DNA of 64,000 bases from Tenodera sinensis (taxonomy: Eukaryota; Arthropoda; Insecta; Mantodea; Mantidae), in the NCBI GenBank assembly GCA_030765045.1, contig CM060965.1, forward strand, positions 152,190,374 to 152,254,373, read 5' to 3'. Below, one piece after another: positions 32,585 through 42,600 of this stretch (position 1 is its first letter; every line of letters starts with the position of its first letter). Both the position numbers and the translations under genes were made by a program. A model generated the notes under the pieces. It was not told the origin of the DNA. It did no database searches and saw only the letters and a list, made by a program, of their open reading frames with translations.

Positions 32585-32955
32585 CATTACCTTAGCATTT
32601 GAATGGAGAAGTCATCCAATTGTGCCTGAGGATAAGAAGAAGGAACTTTCAAATATGGATTGTATGTGGACTGAAATCTCAAAGTTGAAAGATTCCCAAG
32701 ATCGGTAGTATTTTCAAAATATTAGTAAACTTGATAAGCTGGTTCTTTTACTTCCACATTCTAACGCAGAAGCCAAAAGAATATTTTCTATTGTAAGCGA
32801 TGTAAAAACCAGAAAACGGAACAGATTTGGAGGTGATAATTTAAACTCTGTATGTGTTGCGAGGTCTTCATTTCAAGAAAATGGCATAGACTGCACAACT
32901 TTTAAAGTGGAACAAAAGCGTCCCAATCTTCGCAATAAGAAAAACTTCAATTAAG
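32585..32955 (+). pseudogene. hAT transposase C-terminal (dimerisation) fragment
   Basis: The frame reads FEWRSHPIVPEDKKKEL...MWTEI, an in-frame stop, then NISKLDKLVLLLPHSNAEAK, RIFSIVSDVKTRKRNR, LNSVCVARSSFQENG and a stop. The LVLLLPHSNAEAxRIFSxVxDxKTxxRNR block is the hAT C-terminal dimerisation motif. No N-terminal part is found. It lies about 500 bp upstream of TXNDC17 and looks like an isolated relic. Confidence 0.75.
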
Positions 32956-33359
32956 TGAAAGTTTAAGCGTGCAGTGGGGACTAAATGTGGGAGGGCTCTG
33001 TGTTTGGGGAGTAATACTTCTAAAAGGGAAAGCTGTATCTACTGATAGGAGGAACCTAGAGGAGCACTTCAATAACTTAAGTCCTGATTTTACATTATAT
33101 GTATCTAACCTAGTATTGCAAGGACGCTATTAAATATTGTTGATGTGCATCTACCGCCCTACATGTGCTTTTTTTTTAATTTTAAAGCTACGGAAACATG
33201 TTTTTCTTAACGTGGAAGATTTTATACAGAAAAGGGACATTTTGAGTACCTGCATGGGACTTTTGAGCTTCAGAGGTTGGTGTCATTGTCACCATTTATC
33301 ATTACCTGTTTCAGCAAATAAACAGATAAATATGATAAACAATGCATACAAGTGATGTT

Positions 33360-33467
33360 TGCCGGAGATAAGTTAACGTTGAGTATAGATTTTCTGCTCG
33401 GTAACACAAAGTGTGTATGTATCTTACATCGATTTCAAAGCGTACAATTATTTGATAGCGGCGAAAG
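33360..33467 (+). promoter_or_regulatory. TXNDC17 5' flank / probable 5' UTR
   Basis: The 108 nt before the ATG are more GC-balanced than the flanks and contain no ATG in frame. No TATA box is clear (only GAGTATAGATT near 33378). The start context GCGAAAGATGG has A at -3 region and G at +4, a good initiation context. Transcription start cannot be placed. Confidence 0.35.
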
Positions 33468-33615
33468 ATGGTAGTTATTCGACATCACATTGAAGGTTAT
33501 GAGAACTTCGTTGAACTGGTTGAACACCTAAATGACAAAATAAATAATACGTATGTAATGTTCTCAGGCTCTAAGGATTCTTCGGGGCATAGCTGGTGTC
33601 CAGATTGTGTTAAAG
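33468..33615 (+). CDS. TXNDC17: TXNDC17 exon 1 (with WCPDC active site)
   Basis: Starts at ATG 33468 and encodes residues 1-49 plus one base. It ends TTAAAG|GTAAGA, a strong donor. Reading on into the intron gives a spurious 79-codon ORF. Confidence 0.93.
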
Positions 33616-36600
33616 GTAAGAAAAATAAAGTTTTGCATAACAATGTTAGCATGGCATCTACTTGGTACTTAGAATTCGAAGTTTGCATTAGTGGAAGTGA
33701 ATTATAGATACTTGAAAATAATTAGATAATGTTTTATTTTTAGCTGAACCAGTGATTGAGGAAGTTCTTAAAAAATGCAGTGATGTGGTGTACATCTATG
33801 TTGGAGTAGGAGTAAGGGAGGTGTAAGTGAAATTTAACGCTGTCATTCATAATAGACTACGTTTCCATGGCGAATTTAATACGCATTGAGTTCTTTTTCC
33901 GGATTGAATACCGCACGGAAACGCGGATTCAAACGAAGCTCAACCACTGGATCCGATCTGCTTATTTCGTGGGATCGAATCGAAATTGTGTTGCATGAAA
34001 ATGCCTATCGAATTGGACCACCAAATATGCTAACTTCTACTGTACTCCTAACACGCCGCACACACGTTACGTGGTTTTCTCAGTGAAAGTGGTGTAATAA
34101 GAGAGAAAAAAAAAAAAAAAAAAAAGTCACTTTTATTGTTTCTATAATCTCACAATATATTCTCTAAAACATCCACCAACCTCAAACCTTGTTAAAATTC
34201 GCAGAAAGCATTTTTTATAGGTTTGCCAACATAAACTAAGTGACCAAGATAAAGCCTTGCATATCCTAAGCGATCTCATTTTTGGATTGAATTCAACATG
34301 GAAACGCGGAAATGGGAATGGACTTAAATCAAATTCAATCCCGCATGGAAACCTAGTAAAAATTTGCAAACATTTCCGTTAGAATAGTTGTTTTGCAAGA
34401 TCCAGTTGTATGGTATCACTCTCCATTGTGCTTTTCTTTCTTTTCCTTTCCTTATTCCTCAGTAACAATAGCTGTCTTACCTATTAACTGATGTGAAGAA
34501 AATTTAGAATTTGTTAAACTATTCATAACAGTAACAATATTAAGGGAATAATAATGTCATATAATGGCTGGTTCCCACTAAATATATGAAACCATGATTA
34601 GAACAGAACAAGTGGTACCTTTTTGCAGATATAACTATCAAATAATCACAAGTTACTAAAAGTACTTGTTACTATCTCGTAGGGCAGCATTTCAGGTACA
34701 TTTTCCTCATATGATTCTTTTTCAGAGAAAAGTATTGGTAATCCCCTCCATTAATATTGTGCTGTAAATCTTTGGTTCAAATTGCATGTGAAGACACTTC
34801 ACACTTCTTGTCACACACATGTAGAATGCAGAACATACATATAATGAATTAACCCTTATTACAAAGTAATTCTTATTATCTAATATGGCGTGACCTAAGG
34901 CGTTTGATGTTTTAAATCAGCACATATTGTTTAGTAAATTGAGAGAATGGGTATTAGGGGACATGCATTTAAATGGGTTCAATCATATCTCAAGGATAGA
35001 AAGCAGTTAGTAGAAATTTTAAGTGAAAATGGAAGTTATATACATCAAAATTACTCAAATGAACAAGTCATAAAGAGTGGAGTACCTCAGAGATCTATCC
35101 TAGGACCAATCTTATTCTTACTTTTTGCGAATAATTTGAAACCAAATGATTCATCGGGTAGTATTACTTAGTATGCTGATGATACAAATATATTATTAGT
35201 AAGTAACTCTTTAGTCAATTTGAAAACTGTAGCGGAAGAAAAGATACAGGACATTTCCTGCTGGTTCGAAAACAATAACCTCATAGTAAATACAGTGAAA
35301 ACTGTAGCAATGTATTTTTACTTTCATCCTTCAAAACTATGTAGCACCCAGGATTCCAACCTAATACTTTCTGGTAAAACCCTTTTAAATGAAAGCGCAA
35401 CAAAGTTTTAGGTGTTGAGTTACAAAATAATCTTAAATGGGATAAGCATGTTGAAATGTTAATGGGAAAATTGTGCTCCTTTTGTTATAATTTTAGGCGC
35501 TTAGTACAATTGGCGTCAATAGAGATGTTGAGGAGTGTATATTTCGCATGTGAACATTCAATTTTTAAGGTATGGTATTTTATTTTGGGGAAGCTCACCA
35601 TCTTGTAAAAAATTGTTTGTTATGCAAAAACAAATATTAAGAATTGTTACAAAAATGCAACAAAGATCTTCCTGTAAACCCATTTTCAAACAGTATCACT
35701 TTCTTCTGTTATGTTGTATATATATATAAACGAATCACTGATTCTAAAGTAAGAACAAATTAGAAACTAAAAACTTCACTTATCCTAGTAATGCTGTTAT
35801 TTTTTGCTGACCCTGGGTTTCAAGCTGTGTCTATGGCTATGGCTTTGAGAATGAGCTGGACACAGCTTGAAACCCAGGGTCAGCAAAAAATAACAGCATT
35901 ACTAAGATAAGTGAAGTTTTTAGTTTCTAATTTGTTCTTACTTTAGAATCTTGTTGTTTCACTGTTAATAGCTTATTTTTCCTTATTTTGAATCACTGAT
36001 ATTTATCAAACAAAATCTAGCAGAAAACGGAAACCATACTCTCTTCAACTCAGATATGTTGTTAGCTAATGGTAGATTTCTAACAATGAAGTCATTAATC
36101 CTCTTGCTCTCCAATATTTTTCACTGATGATATTGAAGAGAGCAATAGCAGTAATAGTAACCGCTTTTTAGAGAGCACCATCTTTTTGTTTTGGTGGTCA
36201 CATCGCTCTCTCACAACCCCCAGAATGTCTGGAGGACCACACCTGTCGTTGGTTTACCGGTCTCACCGACCTGACCGGGAGAGTTATCAAAATAAATTCA
36301 CCGACCATATCCTCTGATTACCACTCAGAGGACGTATTACATGCCATGACAGGTCAGCATGTTAGGGGTTAAGATTTTATAGAGAAATTAGAGAAATGGA
36401 GAGATATACATATATATGCACACATATACATACATGGTTACAATACAAGGCAAAATAGCAACCTGCACATAACTAGAACTAGTACAATAACTTTGTAAAA
36501 AAATATGATTCATATGAGTGTAATACTTTATAATAAATTACCAAATTGTATTAAATCAATAAAAAATCCAAGAGTATTCAAATCAGAAATAAAAAAGTAC

Positions 36601-39600
36601 TTGTTTGATCACAGTTTTTATGCTATTGAAGAATATCTAGCTTATTCAATTGAAGTTCAAATCAAACAAAAGACAGCTAATTTTACCTTACTATGACTAA
36701 TTTTACATAAACCTATATGTTAATTTATACTTTGTATGTTATATGTGATTTTATTTTGTATGCCTTTAAAATGTCGGGTTCTATGACATAATGCAATGCA
36801 CGCTGTATGATTATACTATTACTAATTTTATATAAAGCTATGTGTTATTTTATATTTTGTATGTTATATGTGATTTTATTTTGTATGCCTTCAAAATGAC
36901 AGGTTCTATGACATAGTGCAGTGCACACTGTATGATTATAAAGGACGAATAAACTGAACTGAATTATATTGCACTCCTTAATTGTACAACTTGTAGTGAT
37001 ACACATAATTAACTATAATTCACTCTCGGTCTAGGGTAGCCATATTTATACATAGAGTTAGAAATGTATATGGTTGAAATAAAGCAGTAATGCCTCTTAT
37101 GGTCGTGTATCACGGTCCATACTCAACATTAGTTACTTGCGTATGTGTAGCATTATATAACTTATATTAATATTGTAATTCACAATAATTCAACTCAGGA
37201 TTTGGTAGTTATATATGTAGTTACAAATGTATATGTTTGAAATAAGCTATATAACAGAGGTCGCTTAAAAGGGAGGGTGTGCAGCTCCAATGAGTCAGCA
37301 TGTTCTTAAATCACTATGTACCTACTTGTTATACTTGGCGCCAAACAAGAAGGTGATTGACAGTTGCTCACCATGTGGTGGAAAGGTCTAAATGAACAGG
37401 AGCGGGTGTCATTGTGTAATTGCGATCATCATAGCAACGAAAAGAGGAACCATCATAGCAATGCTAACTGCTAAACCAGTGTTGTTGATGTTTAACACAT
37501 GATTAGCATGTGCGTGACCCGTAATCCAACATTAACATAAACTGTATGTCTTACATTCTGTTTTCCCTGAAATATATGCAATGCCTCCTGCCAGCTCTAG
37601 CTTGCAATGTTTGCATCAGAGATTGCCTATGTGCTGACAAGTTCATTTGCATCACTCTATTTAAGTGTTTATTTGCCTTGTATTTACATGTGTATCTCTG
37701 CACATATTGTGAGCACTTACAATTGTCTCACTCGCTTAATGAATATTTAATTATGTCAAAAAATATTGACAAAGACAGCATAGCCAAACTAAAAATTTCC
37801 TTGGGAAGGGCATAAAATTATATTTGGTAAGGTATATATCCCAGTTAAAGGATTATGCAGTTGATGATATTGCTGAAGAACATGGTTGCAGAATTGTTTG
37901 GTTTCCCCCTTTCCTAGCGTAATCCGATTTAATTAATTTAGGCCGAAGTAATGGATTAAGTTATGCAAAGCAACAAAGATGTCACTGTATCGTCGGTAAT
38001 AAAGCTACGTCAATAAAAAGCTGAAAACTGAAAAAGTGTTTACTGATACAAAGGACATCTTAAGTGCAACATGGGAAAATGGAGGTTTAGAAGCAAGGAT
38101 AGAAAAGTGTCATTTCCATGGGTATTTCCAGCAGCAACAGCAATGATGCTCAAGCGATTCGGATATCAGCGGCATTTTCCCCTTACAAAATTTTACAGGT
38201 ATGTTTCTTTTGTTAACATAAATCATTACAGTGATATATACTTGCATATGCTATCCTTTGCATGTAGATTCAGTATTTCACTATTGTCTTTGAATATGAA
38301 TTATACTTGCTCTATATTCCAAATGCAAACCAAACATTTTCTTACCCATAATGGTAACACTCTCCACATGGTCACGATAAGCGGCAATGTCACCTCTTTT
38401 TCACCATGAAGTGTCAATCCCTTTCTTGTTTGGTGCCGATAATAACTCAGTTTAATTTTCCAACTACCCAGGATTCTATAACATAAATATTTCTCACAAA
38501 ACAGCATTTTTAGGACATACACAATCTTGATGTTTAAATTAAATTGGGCATTTTAGCCCTTGTGGGCTATGGCTTACAAGTGTTTGTACCTTATGTTGTC
38601 ACCCATTTTGTAGAAAGAACAGGAATACTCACCCACTCTAGCTGTCTTTGTCATGTTTTGGAGCTGTTGGCTATTGGGATACAACAGACATTCCTTCCAA
38701 AGAACAAGAAGGGCCAGTAGAGGATTCCTTATTGTTTACTCCTCCGCATCCTCCTCTTCAATATCAGATATGTCAGAATACTCCTCACAGTAACCACCTG
38801 AGTCGCTAAATAAATTCAAAATCAATCACTAATTGAGAGGTAGAATCAGGACTGAAAAATTCAATGCCATAGCTGGATTTGAACGATGGTTCTTCTGGTT
38901 CATGTGCAGCTGCTCTAACTACTGATCTACCTTGGCAACTTGCCAGAATGACATTAAATTCCCCAACCTATTCATATTTTTCCCAGCAGACCACTAGGGA
39001 ATCTCACATCAGAACAAGTACCCCAAGGGTGACTTACAGTCATAAGTACCTTATGTCCCAGGTTAAATAACCTTTAGGTGGTAATTGTATTTTTTGCCAA
39101 CCAACTTACTGATGGTTTTTAAACACATGACATGCGTGTGGGCAATATTTGAGAGGTAGAATCTTTCTTTATCTGATTACCCTCCCTGTATGTAGGACTT
39201 ACAAGCCTGTCCCTAGGGTCAGATGCCTGCAGGGGAGCAGAACCAGGCTCCATTTTCATTCCCTGTATTATCAGTGTCTGCGGTGTAGCATGTAATAAAA
39301 GCGGGCATTAAACAATAACCAAAAAAAGAACCTACAATGGCATTTCAGGTTAACCACAGACTACGGCGTACGGTTTTAGAAGGCACATGAGCTCAACCAA
39401 TGCGTGCACACGGTGGCTGTACTGCTGCCAAAGTGATGTGCCAGAGCAGAAGTTACGGGGAGGGAACGAGGCAAGAAACATTTGTCATGTCACAAATTGT
39501 CAGAACGTAAACTTATGCAGCAAAGGATAATGATATTAACATTATAAACTGTAACACTCAATATTAACATACTTATTTACACACACTTCCTCAGATGCCA

Positions 39601-42021
39601 ATTCCTTTAAAAAACTGTACACTTTAATATTTCTGGCCTGAGAGCGGAGTACTTTACCCTTAGTACCTGCGCCACTGGTAACAGGCTTTGAAAGTGACAT
39701 TGTTAACGCTTCACTAAACACAATGTAAACATGTGAATTTTCTGCTTATTGTCACAGTTACACAAAGCACAATTTGCGTTATGGATTGGTCTTGAACCGA
39801 ACTAAAGAATTTGCACGCGACTGCAGTGATCTGTGGTCAGTTAATTTATGAACTAAATATACGCAGTTCCTAATGACACTTTGTAATATCTTACTCCGTA
39901 ATTTGGCGTAATGAAAAGGAATAAAACACACAGGCAGGATTGGAAGTTGCATACATAAGCATAAACACGGGTATCAGTTGTTTATTCTTGAAGCGATAAC
40001 TCGAGAACCATACGTCGTAGAAAAGTGGCCTTTGTACAGGCTGCCTCAAAAATTCTTGCTGCATATACCAAGGCACATTAGAATGTTGAATTTCCAGTAA
40101 TAATTTCGGGCGCATGAAAAAGAGGAATCTCTGATGCTTGTGCTGTGCGTTCTCAACTAGGCAATGCTGCACGACTATGATAGGACAGTCACTCTAGGCA
40201 AACCCTCTCTAGCTCCATCTCATGTACCTTCTAATACCGTACGCCTTATATTACAAAATTGCATGTACATACAGTCAGATTTCAGAAAACATTGGTTAAA
40301 CAGTTACTTACATTTTATAAATTGTTCAAAATCAGTTGAAGTATGCTTAATATCACGTAAAACATTGCTATGCAAATGTTCTTCAATCTACAATGGTGGC
40401 TTAGGTTATCTAACTGCTATTGCAAAGTTGCACATAATTCTGCCACCTCATACTCATTGTTGCAAAACAACGACTAAGCAATCACTCTACTTTATAAAAC
40501 AATTCAAAACCTTGTTAAAACATATTTAATACCACCCAGAACACTGCCACATAAACTTTAATAACTTTAAATTCATTGACTTGCTACACCATGGTTGTGA
40601 TGTCACAATAATAGAACTCTCAACTGTGTCTGGCCTGTATTTCATGAAGGCCATGGCTGGGTCCACCACAGAGAGCTACTGGAAAGCAAGGGATCTTATA
40701 GCTTTATTGCCATGGCCCAGCTTGGATAACAACAAAAGCACTTTGAGAAAATAAAACTAACCAAATATTTTTGTTTATAAGGTAATCCGGATGGAAGATT
40801 TTCTTGATAATCTTGGTGTCACATATTTGGAAGATACTGAGCTTACATACAGTAAAACCCTGCTAATCCAAGTTAATTGGGGGTGTAGCCTGTTCAGATT
40901 ATCCCAAAAACAAAACAAAAAGTAAATAAATTCAGTAATAGATTAGCAGCTACAAGGTAACACAGCATAACGATGTGAGGAAGTGACAACATTGTGATTA
41001 CTATGTACAACATAACAACAATGTATTCTTCTGACCTGTGGACATTGCCTATCACATGCAATGCAATGTTGTTGTTAGCTAATGCTGGATTTCTGACAAT
41101 GAAGTCATTAATCCTCTTGCTGTCCAATATTTTTCACTGATGGATGGGGCACTAGAAGTGGCCGGCCATATTTGAAGGTGGTCTCGATCCATTTCCTCTT
41201 GCAGATCACATAGAGGACAGAGTGGTGAAGAATATATCCCAATTCTGTTTAAATGTTTTGCCAATGTTGGTAGTTCAGTTTGTTTCACTGTTGATAATGG
41301 TCATTCTACAGTAACTTATGCGTTTCGCTCATAAATTAATATAGAACAGGTGCTTGTGTGTGTTATACTGTGCATTACATTATTGTGCAACAAACACTTC
41401 ATTCTGATATGTTTCAATAATGAGTTTGTCAGTTGTATAATAAAAATGCTTTCACTACACTACAAATAAGCTATTTATTGTTTTTTAAATTATGGATTTT
41501 GTGTTTCGGTTATTGGAATTTTGGATTTTATGGGTTTCTACTGTACCAAATTTGGTATTTATACAGTGTATCATCTGTGGGTTATGCTATTTACATGCAG
41601 ACACACCCACACACACACACATGGAGATGGACATTTTAAGGTGCTTTCGGTGGACTAAGGGGTCTCAAAACATGTATTTGTTTGATATCTTGGTGTTAGA
41701 TTTTTGCATGGAATGTAATACATTCTCTACCTAGCAAATGTGTTAGACAAATTATAAACTGTTTAGCTTATGTTTTGCATGCTTGAGTCTTTTCCTCTGC
41801 CCTCCCTAATAAAGAAGAAATTAGAGTAGTTTGTATCCTGTATTTCAATATTTTGTTGCAGTTGGAAAAATCCAGAAAATAAATTCAGAACAGATAAAAA
41901 GCTACGCTTGACATGTGTTCCAACACTGATGAAGTGGTCTACTGGAGACAGACTCGATGATCAGGAGTGTCAAAACAAAGGTTTGGTAGAGATGCTTTTT
42001 GAGGATCATCATTCAGAATAG
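33468..42021 (+). CDS. TXNDC17: TXNDC17 (TRP14) thioredoxin-like protein, three exons, 128 aa
   Basis: A cytosolic thioredoxin-like oxidoreductase (14-kDa TRP14 family). Exons 33468-33615 (148 nt), 33744-33822 (79 nt) and 41862-42021 (160 nt) total 387 nt with a stop. All introns are GT-AG and the phases agree. Family marks: EGYENF near the start, VMFSGSKDSSGHSWCPDCVK with active-site Cys44 and Cys47 (the WCPDC signature), AEPVIEEVLKKC, VYIYV, WKNPENKFR, CVPTLMKW with the cis-Pro, and ECQNKGLVEMLFED at the end. Length fits the roughly 123-aa family. GVREVW stands where the family has GxxPYW/F. Intron 2 is 8039 bp and packed with TEs. Nothing suggests a pseudogene. Confidence 0.93.
33744..33822 (+). 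CDS. TXNDC17: TXNDC17 exon 2
   Basis: Acceptor TTTTATTTTTAG precedes it. It encodes AEPVIEEVLKKCSDVVYIYV and GVGVRE plus two bases of the next Val codon. The donor GT|GTAAGT is consensus; using the alternative GT two bases earlier would break the frame with exon 3. Confidence 0.9.
33856..34356. mobile_element. MITE-like element in TXNDC17 intron 2
   Basis: Ends are inverted: ACTACGTTTCCATGGCG (33856) against TTTACTAGGTTTCCATGCGG (reverse complement of the right end). Further inside, both halves contain CGGAAACGCGGA-type motifs. About 500 bp, non-coding, with an A-tract at 34109-34125. Superfamily uncertain because no clear target duplication is seen. Confidence 0.5.
35732..36000. mobile_element. 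Foldback element, family 1, copy 2, with 11-bp direct repeats
   Basis: Arms 35740-35831 and 35859-35950 (92 nt each, about one mismatch) flank a 27-nt loop. A 39-nt tail with TTTCACTGTTAATAGCTT follows. GAATCACTGAT flanks the unit (35732-35742 and 35990-36000); the left copy overlaps the first bases of the arm. Removing the insert restores the surrounding LINE reading, confirming the limits. Middle arm and tail match the 3.2 kb copy. Confidence 0.85.
36058..36401 (-). mobile_element. LINE deletion derivative: 5' leader joined to ORF2 end
   Basis: Flanked by AGATAT (36052-36057, 36402-36407). Read on the minus strand, 36401-36131 matches the leader of the 5' LINE (2609-2330). The next bases switch to ISEKYWRARGLMTSLLEIYH and a TAG, matching the ORF2 C-terminus at 41079-41140, and the insert stops at CTAACAA just after the stop codon. 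The whole EN-RT region is missing. The reading frame of the host LINE resumes beyond it. Confidence 0.75.
36694..37265. repeat. Two local duplications (LINE 3' UTR and flank)
   Basis: About 125 bp (CTAATTTTACATAAACCTATATG...TGTATGATTATA) occur twice in a row at 36694-36818 and 36819-36944. A second pair of related blocks (TTAGAAATGTATATGGTTGAAAT-like; 36995-37090 and 37170-37265) follows, separated by about 80 bp. Confidence 0.7.
37266..38835. other. TXNDC17 intron 2; no firm feature
   Basis: There is no recognised repeat. An exon-like stretch at 38062-38199 (ATG...TTTTACAG|GTATGT; MGKWRFRSKDRKVSFPWVFP then AATAMMLKRFGYQRHF) has a donor but no recognised product. It would interrupt TXNDC17, so it is probably chance or an unknown repeat. 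Confidence 0.35.
38836..39262 (-). mobile_element. SINE mosaic: family B pieces and the 3' part of family A
   Basis: On the minus strand, 39262-39170 matches the 3' part of SINE A (GGCTTGTAAGTCCTACATAC). 39165-39092 matches the 3' part of SINE B (TCTCAAATATTGCCCACACG, ending in CATCAGTAAGTTGGTTGGC). 38980-38836 matches the 5' part of SINE B with a degraded tRNA head. GAGAGGTAGAATC occurs at both 38836 and 39152. The order is not that of an intact copy. Confidence 0.6.
39263..41072. other. TXNDC17 intron 2; no gene recognised
   Basis: A 121-codon + strand ORF (40164-40529) and a 93-codon minus ORF (39891-40172) have no family features. Probably older, unrecognised repeats. Confidence 0.35.
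41073..41298 (-). pseudogene. LINE ORF2 C-terminal fragment
   Basis: The minus strand reads KQTELPTLAKHLNRIGIYSS, PLCPLCDLQEEMDRDHLQIW, then ISEKYWTARGLMTSLSEIQH and TAG. A Cys/His-type CxxC...H motif near the end of ORF2 is common in LINEs. It stops at a short CAA-repeat tail (GCTAACAACAACA). Same family as the derivative at 36058-36401. Sits in TXNDC17 intron 2, antisense, 570 bp before exon 3. Confidence 0.7.
41862..42021 (+). CDS. TXNDC17: TXNDC17 exon 3 (C-terminus)
   Basis: Acceptor TTTTGTTGCAG at 41851-41861. The frame reads (V)WKNPENKFRTDKKLR, CVPTLMKWSTGD, ECQNKGLVEMLFEDHHSE and stops at TAG 42019-42021. It matches the family C-terminus with the cis-Pro loop. Confidence 0.93.
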
Positions 42022-42350
42022 CCCCCAGAAGATACTAAGACTTCAAGGATTTGTAGTTTTATACATCTTAATGTGCATTTGCATACAACCTTTATTCAGT
42101 ATTAGTGTAATATAATCTGAAAATAATGTTGAGGGTGGGGAATGTGCATTATATACCATGCTCAATCCAGGGTCTTCCTTTCTAGTTGTTTTTGCTAATA
42201 AGAGCAGCTAACAACTGTGATTGAGTTTTTGCTAAGTCTCTGTCATTCCACAGCATGTGAAATAAGTAAATGTTATTTGTGTGGTAATGAACCATGTTGT
42301 ATGAGTGATCAAGTAACTTATCCTGTAAAATAAAACTTCTTCTTAAGGCA
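42022..42350 (+). terminator. TXNDC17 3' UTR with polyadenylation signal
   Basis: AATAAA at 42329-42334 (in TGTAAAATAAAAC) lies 308 nt after the stop, a reasonable 3' UTR length. No earlier canonical signal is seen. Confidence 0.5.
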
Positions 42351-42600
42351 CTACAACTGCAAATATCAATGTTTTGACCTTTTTAAAAATTTTCTTCCTC
42401 TCCTTTCTGTGTTTACTAAAATCCTCCAGTCCTTTATTTTCTCATTCTCTGTATGTCATCCAATACATCCTCCCAACAAGCTTTTGATAGTCCTACTGCT
42501 CTTCCATCCATATACATGGTTTGATTTTTTAATAGCGGCAACTGTTTTTTATTTAGATACACAGCATACATACAAGATTTTAAATGTTATAGGGCTTCAG
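42351..42600. other. Intergenic DNA after TXNDC17
   Basis: T- and C-rich stretch; no feature recognised. Confidence 0.35.

Larger units (their letters stand above)
34885..36965 (+). pseudogene. LINE ORF2 relic with two nested insertions
   Basis: RT blocks in order: KAFDVLNQHILFSKL, GIRGHAFKWVQSYLKDRKQL, IKSGVPQRSILGPILFLLF (Gly to Arg in PQGS), YADDTNILLV, CWFENNNLIVNTVKTVAMYF, YGILFWGSS, MQKQILRIVTKMQ, then NLAENGNHTLFNSD, YNTRQNSNLHITR, LYNKLPNCIKSIKNPRVFKS and EIKKYLFDHSFYAIEEYL. Frameshifts and stops make it dead. The endonuclease and RT N-terminus are missing (5' truncation). A foldback element (35732-36000) and a LINE derivative (36058-36401) split the C-terminal part. The 3' UTR contains a duplication and ends ...GAATAAACTGAACTGAATT. 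Confidence 0.82.

Noticed and set aside
34105..34128. Poly-A as the tail of a processed pseudogene
   Set aside because: It lies inside the MITE-like element and no cDNA-like sequence precedes it.
40164..40529. 121-codon ORF in TXNDC17 intron 2
   Set aside because: No recognisable motif, no splice context, composition like its surroundings.
41073..41298. Tail of family 1 foldbacks (TTTCACTGTTAA) derived from this LINE (TTTCACTGTTGATAATGG near 41282)
   Set aside because: The match is only about 12 bases and orientation does not explain both copies; treated as chance.
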